From an uncultured Bacilli bacterium (GTDB lineage: Bacteria > Bacillota_I > Bacilli_A > RF39 > UBA660), in contig CAOWNX010000055.1 in assembly GCA_948552115.1 (NCBI GenBank), positions 1-5,849 on the forward strand: 5,849 nt of DNA. The letters run 5' to 3'. Positions 1-5,070 of the stretch are shown piece by piece. The notes beneath the pieces are model-generated. The model was given only the letters and a program-made list of their open reading frames with translations, made no database searches and was not told where the DNA came from. A program made the position numbers and the translations under genes. Each line of letters begins with the position of its first letter. Within the stretch, counting starts at the first letter, position 1.

Positions 1-130
1 CTCCAGTTGTTAATTCATGGCTAATATTTCTTCCCATATTTAATACAGATAAAACAATAAAAATTACTACAATCAATACGACATAGGGAAATAAATTTTT
101 TATTGTATTTGTATTATTTTTTCGTGACAT
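1..130 (-). CDS. ftsH: ATP-dependent zinc metalloprotease FtsH, N-terminal fragment (runs off the left edge)
   Basis: Only the first 43 codons are visible, starting at the ATG at 130-128. The peptide has a short basic, Asn-rich N-terminus (MSRKNNTNTIKN), then a hydrophobic stretch at about residues 13-30 (LFPYVVLIVVIFIVLSVL), then NMGRNISHELTTG, where the extracytoplasmic domain should begin. That is how FtsH starts: a first membrane anchor within about 30 residues. In the family the AAA+ ATPase and HExxH protease domains follow on the cytoplasmic side; none of that is in the window. The call rests on the membrane start plus position directly after tilS, a gene pair widely conserved in Firmicutes. 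The start overlaps the end of tilS by 17 nt and has its own strong ribosome binding site, so it is co-transcribed. Another single-anchor membrane protein is possible but less likely. Confidence 0.72.
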   Translation of the reverse strand, partial: MSRKNNTNTIKNLFPYVVLIVVIFIVLSVLNMGRNISHELTTG

Positions 131-1454
131 AATCTTTCTCCTTACTAAACACATATTTATATATTATATCATACTTTTCATAGATTTCTTTATCAAATTT
201 TGATTTTTTTAGTCCTGGTATCCAAAGTATTTCATCGTTTGCATCTACCAAAATTGGCCAGGTGTCGCGTTGTTCTAAAGGAATTTTGTGATTGATAAAA
301 ATATCTTTTATTTTTTGATGTCCATTTAAGTTTTTTGCAGCTATCTTGTCTTCTTTTTTTCGATTTCTTATGTATAAAGGTAATTTTATTTCTGAACTTA
401 ATAGACGAATCACAAAGTTACTTTTTTCGTTTGTTTCTTCTTTTTTTATTACACCTGTTTCTAATATGCAATTTCCATCTAATTTTATGAAAAAATTTTC
501 TTTGATATTCTTCTTTCTTATTTTAAATATTTGATAATTTTTTATTCCTATATATCCACTCGGCAAGGAAATTCTGGTATTACTTTTTTGATTTTTTAAT
601 AACTGAATGGTTTTTGCGATATGGACATCGTGAATCCACTCAATGTCATCTTTTAATTCTTGATTAAAATACGCTTTTAAAACTTCTCGTTGTATGAGTG
701 AATCTAATTTTTTCCATTCATCAATATGTAAATTATCATTCTGTATGCAATCCGTCAAGGCATTCGATACAATTTTCACAAGAAATTCATTTATCTCTAA
801 TAATTTGTCATGAAATGCTAAAAATTTTAAATGGACATTTTTATTTTCTTGTTTTAAAAACGGTAAGACGATATGACGGTAACGGTTTCTTGTATAATCA
901 TCACAGTCATTACTTTTATCTTTCACAAAAGGAATATTATGTCGGATATCGTAGTCTTCAATTTCTTTTTTGGTTGCTGTGATAAGCGGTCTTACTAATG
1001 TATAATTTTCGTAATATTCTATTTTATTAAAACCTGCATAACCTTTTATGGAACTTCCTCTTGTAAGACGCATTAGTATTGTTTCCATTAAGTCATCACC
1101 ATGATGCGCTGTCATAAAATAATTTGCATGGTATTTGTTTATTATTTGATTGAAAAAATCTTGTCGTTTGTGATGAGCAATTGCTTGAAAGTTTCCAGAT
1201 TCATATTTTTGAAATTTTGTTCCTTCAAAGATAATACCATTTTTTTCACAATATTCTTTTACAAAGAGATATTCTTCTTCGGATTCTTTTCTTTTGTTGT
1301 GATTAATATGAGCACAAATTAATAATATTTCTTTTGATTGTTTTATTCTTCGTAAAAGATCTAGTAAACACATGGAATCTGGTCCACCAGAACAGGCAAA
1401 TACGATAATATCTTTTTCTTTTAAAAGATTCATTAAAAATTTGCTTTCTTTCAC
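114..1454 (-). CDS. tilS: tRNA(Ile)-lysidine synthetase TilS
   Basis: TilS attaches lysine to C34 of the CAU-anticodon tRNA-Ile using ATP, so that the tRNA reads AUA and is charged with isoleucine; it is essential and cytosolic. Visible are the N-type PP-loop SGGPDS (residues 22-27), the second family motif TAHHGDD (115-121), and the RN..R segment near 189-193 that closes the catalytic domain. At about 360-420 is a C-terminal tRNA-binding domain (G-H-Q-K-I-K-D, then KIP..QRD..P, then ILWIPG). At 446 residues it is a normal full-length two-domain TilS. The first codon is GTG at 1454, with a weak AAAAGG about 10 nt upstream. An internal ATG (residue 8) would leave only 13 residues before the PP-loop and has no better site. 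It follows the YitT gene after 51 nt and overlaps ftsH by 17 nt. No hpt lies between tilS and ftsH, unlike in Bacillus subtilis. Confidence 0.96.
   Translation of the reverse strand: MKESKFLMNLLKEKDIIVFACSGGPDSMCLLDLLRRIKQSKEILLICAHINHNKRKESEEEYLFVKEYCEKNGIIFEGTKFQKYESGNFQAIAHHKRQDFFNQIINKYHANYFMTAHHGDDLMETILMRLTRGSSIKGYAGFNKIEYYENYTLVRPLITATKKEIEDYDIRHNIPFVKDKSNDCDDYTRNRYRHIVLPFLKQENKNVHLKFLAFHDKLLEINEFLVKIVSNALTDCIQNDNLHIDEWKKLDSLIQREVLKAYFNQELKDDIEWIHDVHIAKTIQLLKNQKSNTRISLPSGYIGIKNYQIFKIRKKNIKENFFIKLDGNCILETGVIKKEETNEKSNFVIRLLSSEIKLPLYIRNRKKEDKIAAKNLNGHQKIKDIFINHKIPLEQRDTWPILVDANDEILWIPGLKKSKFDKEIYEKYDIIYKYVFSKEKDYVTKK
138..143 (-). promoter_or_regulatory. Ribosome binding site of ftsH
   Basis: AAGGAG lies 7 nt before the ATG at 130-128, inside the last codons of tilS. 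It fixes the start of the downstream gene and shows that gene is translated independently although it overlaps tilS. Confidence 0.85.
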
Positions 1455-1505
1455 TTTATCACGGCCTTTTTGACCATTTTATTGTAAGGTATTTTTCTTT
1501 TAAAA

Positions 1506-2354
1506 TCAATCGATTTGTGGAACCATTGTATTTTCATTCATGATTTCATAATTTTCTGTGATTGTTATAAATGCTTCGGAATCGATTAATTGGATGGCTG
1601 TTTTTACTTTATAGTAGTCTTTGGTTTTTACACTACATAAAATCAATTTCTGATGTTTTTTGGAAAATCCTCCTCTTGTTTCAAAGATTGTTATGTCGTA
1701 TTTTAATTCTTTGGTTAAATATTCTTGAATTTCAGAAGATTTTTTGGTCAAAATATAAAATATTTTATTTTTATTTAATTCGAGCATTGTTTTATTGCTT
1801 AGCACACTAATAATTAATAAGGAAATAATTGAATATATCATAGAATCGATTCCAAACACGATTCCTCCTAGTAAGACGATGGAACCATCTATGTATATCA
1901 TTGATTTGTTTAATGGGATTTTAAATTTTTTTAAGGCTATTTGATTTAGAATATCTGTGCCTCCAGAAGTGAAATTGTTTTTAAAAAGTAGGCCATATCC
2001 TAAACCACTAAGGACTCCTCCTAGTACTGCAATGATGAGTAATTCTAAATCTTTCATGATTAATATATTAGATATTCCACTCGTTAATTTTATAAAAACT
2101 GGAAGTAAGATTGAACCGAGTAAGGTATTTTTTGTTAAATCGCGTCCAAGTATTAGAAAACTAAGGATGAGTAAAATTATATTGCCAATGAATATAACGA
2201 TACTTTCTTCAAAAAAAAATAGTTCATGAATCACTATGGCAAGCCCACTAATGCCTCCAGTATCTAATTGGTTTGGAGAAAAAAATAAGTTATAGGAAAT
2301 GGCAATGAATAGTATTCCAATAATGACTGTAATATATTTTTTTATTATTCTCAT
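1506..2354 (-). CDS. YitT-family integral membrane protein (YitT_membrane + DUF2179)
   Basis: A 282-residue polytopic membrane protein of the YitT family, whose substrate is not established. The N-terminal two thirds have about six to seven hydrophobic segments (roughly 6-25, 34-49, 52-70, 78-95, 105-124, 152-168, 172-187). Family glycine motifs are present: TGGISG (32-37), LGGVLSGLGYG (111-121) and TSGGTDIL (129-136). The last 85 residues form the soluble DUF2179 domain, recognisable by ETRGGFSKKHQKLILCSVK (225-243). Length is typical. The ATG at 2354 shares ATGA with the prfB stop, implying translational coupling; AAAGGA at 2364-2369 supports it. Nothing links the protein mechanistically to its translation-related neighbours, so co-transcription is the only visible connection. 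Confidence 0.93.
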   Translation of the reverse strand: MRIIKKYITVIIGILFIAISYNLFFSPNQLDTGGISGLAIVIHELFFFEESIVIFIGNIILLILSFLILGRDLTKNTLLGSILLPVFIKLTSGISNILIMKDLELLIIAVLGGVLSGLGYGLLFKNNFTSGGTDILNQIALKKFKIPLNKSMIYIDGSIVLLGGIVFGIDSMIYSIISLLIISVLSNKTMLELNKNKIFYILTKKSSEIQEYLTKELKYDITIFETRGGFSKKHQKLILCSVKTKDYYKVKTAIQLIDSEAFITITENYEIMNENTMVPQID

Positions 2355-3443
2355 TTTTTATTTTCCTTTGTTTTTAAAACAGATTCTATCATTTCTAAGA
2401 TATCACCATCTAAAATTTTTTCTACATTACTGGATTCGTACCCACTTCTTAAATCTTTAATTAGTTTATAAGGTTCTAGTACATAATTTCTGATTTGACT
2501 TCCCCATTCATTATTTTCAATAATTCCTTTTACTTCTCCCAGTTCTTTTTCTTTTTTTTCTTCTTCTAATTGATACAGTTTGCTTTTTAGCATTTTCATT
2601 GCTTGATCTTTATTTTTTAGTTGGCTACGCTCATTTTGGCATGTAACAACTACTTTTGTGGGTAAGTGGGTAATGCGTACTGCAGAATTTGAAGTATTTA
2701 CAGATTGTCCTCCTGCTCCACTACTATGATAAACGTCTATTTTTAAGTCGCTTTCTTTGATTTCTATATCAATATTTTGGTTAAATTCTGGGGTAATGGT
2801 TACAGATGCAAAACTGGTATGACGGCGAGCATTAGAATCAAACGGAGAAATTCTTACTAACCGATGAACTCCTTTTTCGCACTTGAAATATCCATAAGCA
2901 AACTCACCTTTGATTAACATAATAGCACTTTTTATTCCTGCTTCTTCTCCTTTTTGCTCATCAATCATTTCATATGTGTAGTTATTTTTCTCACAAAAAC
3001 GCTCGTACATACGAAGCAACATACTTGCCCAATCACAAGATTCAGTTCCTCCTGCTCCTGGATGGATTTCTAAATAGCAATTTAGGTTGTCAAATTTTCC
3101 ATTTAATAACGTATCTATTTCTAATTCTTGAACAATTTTGGTTAATTCTTTTATTTCACTCGTGAATAATTCCATTTCTTGTTCTTCTATTATGTTGATA
3201 AGTTCTAGGTTGTCCACAATTGATTTTTGAACTTGAATAATTTTTTCAACAATCTTTTTTAATGTAGAACATTCTTTGTTTTTTTCATTTGCTTGTTCAA
3301 TGTCATCCCAAAATCCTTCTTGTTGCATTTCTAGTTCTAATTCTTTCAAACGTTCTTTTTTAGAATCTAAGTCAAAGTGACCTCCCAATGGTATTTATTT
3401 TTTCTAGTAATGTTTCTAAACTTGCTTTCATTTCTGTTTTCAT
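2351..3443 (-). CDS. prfB: Peptide chain release factor 2 (RF2), expressed through a +1 programmed frameshift
   Basis: RF2 ends translation at UGA and UAA. The gene is in two frames. Frame 0 opens at the ATG at 3443-3441 and reads 23 codons (MKTEMKASLETLLEKINTIG, then RSL) to a UGA at 3374-3372. A +1 slip at CUU_UGA_C moves into the long frame (DLDSKKERL...) ending in TGA at 2351. The product is 363 residues, the usual RF2 length. Diagnostic motifs, numbered in the full product, are SPF at 199-201 (the RF2 stop-codon tripeptide) and GGQ at 244-246, which enters the peptidyl-transferase centre; GAGGTES lies near 129-135. The long frame opens with TTG GGA GGT, but that TTG is an artefact of reading one frame only. 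The gene heads the operon prfB-YitT-tilS-ftsH, has its own promoter, and its upstream neighbour is closed by a terminator. secA, the common partner upstream of prfB, is absent. Confidence 0.97.
2364..2369 (-). promoter_or_regulatory. Ribosome binding site of the YitT-family gene
   Basis: AAAGGA sits 9 nt before the ATG at 2354-2352, within the last codons of prfB, and supports the ATGA-overlapping start. Confidence 0.65.
3371..3386 (-). promoter_or_regulatory. prfB +1 programmed frameshift site (internal SD + CUU UGA C)
   Basis: On the minus strand the sequence is GGGAGG TCA CTT TGA C. The Shine-Dalgarno-like GGGAGG (3386-3381) is exactly 3 nt before the slip codon CTT (3377-3375), the same spacing as in the Escherichia coli prfB site, and the UGA at 3374-3372 is followed by C, the weakest termination context. 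In the family, low RF2 lets the ribosome pause at UGA and shift by +1, making more RF2; abundant RF2 terminates after 23 codons. Autoregulation here is inferred from that conserved arrangement. Confidence 0.96.
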
Positions 3444-3447
3444 AAGT

Positions 3448-3453
3448 CTCCTC
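3448..3453 (-). promoter_or_regulatory. Ribosome binding site of prfB
   Basis: GAGGAG lies 4 nt before the ATG at 3443-3441. It decides the true start of prfB and rules out the TTG at 3388, whose preceding bases are part of the short first reading frame. Confidence 0.85.
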
Positions 3454-3465
3454 TTTTCTATATTT

Positions 3466-3474
3466 ATTATATCA
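3466..3474 (-). promoter_or_regulatory. Extended -10 promoter of the prfB operon
   Basis: TGATATAAT on the minus strand is a perfect extended -10 (TG-n-TATAAT; hexamer at 3471-3466). The -35 region 17 nt upstream is only TTTTTA, which is acceptable for an extended -10. The predicted start of transcription is near 3459, giving a leader of about 15 nt that just holds the GAGGAG site. It lies immediately after the terminator of the upstream unit. Confidence 0.75.
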
Positions 3475-3489
3475 AAATTTCAGAAATTT

Positions 3490-3522
3490 AAAAAAAGTTG
3501 CAAACTGTTTTTTACAACTTTT
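3490..3522 (-). terminator. Rho-independent terminator of the 3521-4167 unit
   Basis: Minus-strand AAAAGTTGTAAA pairs with TTTGCAACTTTT (12 pairs, one of them T-G) around a 6-nt loop AAACAG, and the 3' side runs on in seven T residues. The 5' arm starts inside the TAA stop codon of the upstream gene, so termination follows directly on translation. The stem is AT-rich, in keeping with the genome. Because the 5' arm begins with A residues it may also work on the plus strand. Confidence 0.8.
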
Positions 3523-3685
3523 AAATATCTTTGCGTATTTTTTGACGAACTTTTGGCAATGGACCGATTTCTCCGTTTTTTTCCATTCTTACCATTTTGT
3601 TCATAATTTGACAACGGTCGATTGGATTTAATCCTTTTCCTTCAAACGATACAATTTTATTTTTGGAATCAGTTACTACTTCCAA
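3521..3685 (-). CDS. Hypothetical small basic protein (second frame of a two-frame locus)
   Basis: I do not recognise this protein. From a TTG at 3685-3683 it is 54 residues; the same frame also contains an ATG at 3724, which would make 67, but no ribosome binding site precedes that ATG. AAGGAG at 3696-3691 is 5 nt before the TTG, a good initiation signal that would make the genes overlap by 10 nt. The peptide is soluble and ends in a strongly basic tail (LPKVRQKIRKDI); the centre reads GLNPIDRCQIMNKMVRMEKNG. No membrane segment or known motif is visible. The reading frame is -1 relative to the upstream gene, and a slippery heptamer at 3700-3694 would join the two. It may therefore be the C-terminal part of a 215-residue protein and not a separate gene. 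It is followed directly by a terminator. Confidence 0.55.
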   Translation of the reverse strand: MEVVTDSKNKIVSFEGKGLNPIDRCQIMNKMVRMEKNGEIGPLPKVRQKIRKDI

Positions 3686-3700
3686 GATATCTCCTTTTTT
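3663..3700 (-). other. Candidate -1 frameshift element (A_AAA_AAG + hairpin), overlapping an SD
   Basis: In the upstream gene's frame, codons ACA AAA AAG give the heptamer A_AAA_AAG at 3700-3694, the most efficient bacterial -1 slippery sequence (as in dnaX). After an 8-nt spacer comes TTGGAA (3685-3680), an 11-nt loop and TTCCAA (3668-3663), a perfect 6-bp inverted repeat. A -1 slip changes NQTKK-EISWK-stop into NQTKK-GDILEVV and continues for 57 residues. The same bases hold the AAGGAG that could start the second gene at TTG, so frameshifting and re-initiation are alternatives; a past indel in the A6 run is a third. Confidence 0.45.
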
Positions 3701-4167
3701 GTTTGATTTGGAATTGTATACCATGAATGCTTTGAAATTTTAGGATTTATATACTGAATTTTTTCTGGTACACGAACTTCAGTAACAGTAAATGGATTCC
3801 CTTTTAGCATCAGTGAAAAATATTCGCTATAAAAAAGATTTAAAGCAAGTAGAAAGCTTTTTTTGTATGGATTTTTTTGTATTTTTTCTAAAATAACATC
3901 TATAAAGTCGAATAAGTCTGAGGGAATTACATTTATTTCACTGTTTGTAAGAGAAAGATAATGTAAACACATTTTGAAAATTTTGTCTTCTAAAACTTCT
4001 ATCGATTTTTTTAAGAATTCTTCTCTATTGAAATATGTATCATTTTCAAAAAATTGATAATTTATCTCATTTACTTCCCTTTGATATTCTCTATTATATA
4101 GTTGGAAAAGGAATGTTTCAGGAATTTTTTCTTTGTCATTAAGAACCATTTTGCTCACTACTTTCAT
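3676..4167 (-). CDS. Hypothetical protein, first gene of a two-frame unit
   Basis: An unrecognised 163-residue soluble protein, rich in Glu, Lys, Phe, Tyr and Asn and probably mostly helical. Notable stretches are an acidic/aromatic segment (about 36-47), a Phe/Leu/Ile-rich helical region (about 83-120, including FLLALNLFYSEYFSLM) and a C-terminal part with NPFTVTEVRVPEKIQYI. No signal peptide or clear membrane span. The outermost ATG is at 4167, but the -10 box ends only 7 nt before it, so that start would be leaderless. An ATG at 4149 (residue 7), preceded by GTAGTGAG, is an alternative giving 157 residues. The stop TAG at 3676-3678 lies inside the downstream frame, and a slippery site at 3700-3694 may extend the product to 215 residues. 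It is flanked by a broken phosphatase gene and the prfB operon, neither of which suggests a function. Confidence 0.7.
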   Translation of the reverse strand: MKVVSKMVLNDKEKIPETFLFQLYNREYQREVNEINYQFFENDTYFNREEFLKKSIEVLEDKIFKMCLHYLSLTNSEINVIPSDLFDFIDVILEKIQKNPYKKSFLLALNLFYSEYFSLMLKGNPFTVTEVRVPEKIQYINPKISKHSWYTIPNQTKKEISWK

Positions 4168-4174
4168 CGGTGTT

Positions 4175-4202
4175 ATTATACATGATTTTTAAAAAAAAGC
4201 AA
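4175..4202 (-). promoter_or_regulatory. Sigma-A-like promoter of the 3521-4167 unit
   Basis: On the minus strand TTGCTT (4202-4197) and TATAAT (4180-4175) are separated by 16 nt. The -10 is perfect; the -35 matches three of six bases. Transcription would start close to 4168, practically at the first ATG of the gene. ATGATT (4206-4201) and AATCAT (4187-4182) form an inverted repeat across the -35 and spacer that could bind a repressor; this is a guess. Confidence 0.6.
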
Positions 4203-4209
4203 TCATTCT

Positions 4210-4747
4210 TTATTTCACATTTTCTATTTGTTGAAATTTTAATTTTATTCCATCTTCCATATTTATTTTGGTTGGAATGATATATTTGGCATTAATTTTA
4301 TGAGAGATATAATTAGTGATAGCTTTCATTGCTCATGATCCATCAAACCAAAGTGGGTTATCACTATTGCTTCGGATCCTATCTAGCGAGGTTGTGTAGG
4401 CGTCAGAATCATAGTTATCACTCATTTCTTTCGTTATCATATATTTTTGATTGTCACTTTGATAGAGTGTATTTTCAATTAATGAATAATTCGCATTCTG
4501 ATACCAGTAGAAATGATCTCCTCTAGCTAATATGAAAACATCTGCTTGAAAAGGTGATATCTTTTAAATGTTTATCAATTTCTTTTTGAATCTCTTTTAA
4601 GGAACACGCAGGAATCTCCTCTTTTAAACATGGAAATTTTTTCGTGATGTCTATTGTTGATGTTTTCTCGTAGATTAATTTATTGTTTGAATAAATATGT
4701 GTTTTTGTATTATTGCTGCCAATTTCGATAATCGCATATGTATTCAT
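4210..4747 (-). pseudogene. Ppx/GppA-family phosphatase remnant (internal deletion, frame change and nonsense codon)
   Basis: Exopolyphosphatase/guanosine pentaphosphatase (Ppx/GppA) relatives hydrolyse phosphate chains or (p)ppGpp-type nucleotides with an ASKHA-fold ATPase core. The ATG at 4747 starts MNTYAIIEIGSNNTKTHIY, the family's first phosphate-binding loop (here E-x-GS in place of D-x-GS). That frame stops at TAG after 74 codons. A second frame, shifted by one, picks up near 4563 (ISPFQADVFILARGDHFYWY) and ends at TAA 4210 with NAKYIIPTKINMEDGI, resembling the C-terminal end of the family. Within it a TGA at 4335-4333 interrupts DGS-stop-AMKA, where GGA to TGA is the simplest explanation. 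About 62 plus 117 residues remain of the usual 300 or so, so the middle is missing, not merely shifted. A strong AAAAGGAG site about 10 nt before the ATG survives. The family call for the second half is from its ending and context only. Confidence 0.72.
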
Positions 4748-4842
4748 TCTTTCTTTACTCCTTTTGGAAATAAAACTTTTTTTATTTCTTCATATCGAAT
4801 TTTGAATTCTATTTTCGTTTGGAAAATTTCCAGAAGAAGTAG
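4744..4842 (-). pseudogene. Open tail of a possible former upstream gene of the phosphatase remnant
   Basis: Between a TAA at 4845-4843 and a TGA at 4746-4744 one frame is open for 32 codons and ends KIRYEEIKKVLFPKGVKKE. Its stop shares ATGA with the ATG of the phosphatase remnant, the same coupling as prfB/YitT, and it contains that gene's ribosome binding site. No start codon with a site lies upstream. It could be the C-terminal end of a gene whose rest was replaced when the right-hand DNA arrived. I do not recognise the family, and a chance open frame of this length is possible in AT-rich sequence. Confidence 0.3.
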
Positions 4843-5053
4843 TTATACTTTCTAAGAAATATGTTATATATTCTTTATTTTCATACTTATATTTCACTTT
4901 GTAAGGATATGATTCTATTCCTCTATAATTTTTGATTGGATTACCTTATCCAATAATAATACCTTTGGCACATTTCCTAAAATATTTATAAACTAATCTT
5001 TTGGATATAATAAACATTGAAACGGCACTTAAAAATATTCCAAGTATAGTCAT
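4790..5053 (-). pseudogene. Small membrane protein with a DUF3592-like layout, broken by an in-frame TAA
   Basis: ATG at 5053 starts MTILGIFLSAVSMFIIS, one membrane helix (residues about 2-17), followed by a basic stretch (KRLVYKYFRKCAKG) and an in-frame TAA at 4948-4946 after 35 codons. The same frame then stays open for 51 more codons to TGA at 4790, reading RGIESYPYKVKYKYENKEYITYFLE in its middle. A membrane helix, then G-x-I-x-G, then YP-V-Y-Y-NKEY strands is the order seen in DUF3592-type proteins; I infer the resemblance, which is not certain. The end looks truncated. It begins 17 nt after the stop of the gene to the right, with GAAAGTGAG upstream, so it was its operon partner. If the TAA is real, only a 35-residue single-helix peptide can be made. 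Confidence 0.5.
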
Positions 5054-5070
5054 TTTATAATCTCACTTTC

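Noticed and set aside
1455..1505. Possible small hairpin (GGTC-AAAAA-GGCC) between the YitT gene and tilS
   Set aside because: Only four pairs, one of them T-G, and no T run follows, so it is not a terminator; the spacer mainly holds the weak tilS ribosome binding site.
346..2229. Plus-strand open frames of 62-94 codons opposite tilS and the YitT gene (also 2974-3165, 3388-3606, 4329-4526)
   Set aside because: They lie antisense to genes with clear family motifs, are rich in Phe, Leu and Ile as expected for the complement of AT-rich coding DNA, and have no convincing start signals.
3386..3388. TTG as the start codon of prfB
   Set aside because: It is simply where the second frame opens. The ATG at 3443 with GAGGAG, the 23-codon first frame and CUU UGA C give the normal RF2 length and a known mechanism.
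4333..4335. In-frame TGA in the phosphatase remnant read as Trp (recoded genetic code) or selenocysteine
   Set aside because: prfB (RF2) exists with a UGA-dependent frameshift, prfB and YitT genes end in TGA, and Trp codons in intact genes are TGG. The gene is damaged elsewhere too, so a nonsense mutation is simplest.
4748..5070. tRNA, ncRNA, CRISPR repeats or an insertion-sequence end in the region between the right-edge gene and the phosphatase remnant
   Set aside because: No cloverleaf, regular repeats, transposase fragment or terminal inverted repeats were seen; the region is explained by the broken membrane gene and the short open tail.
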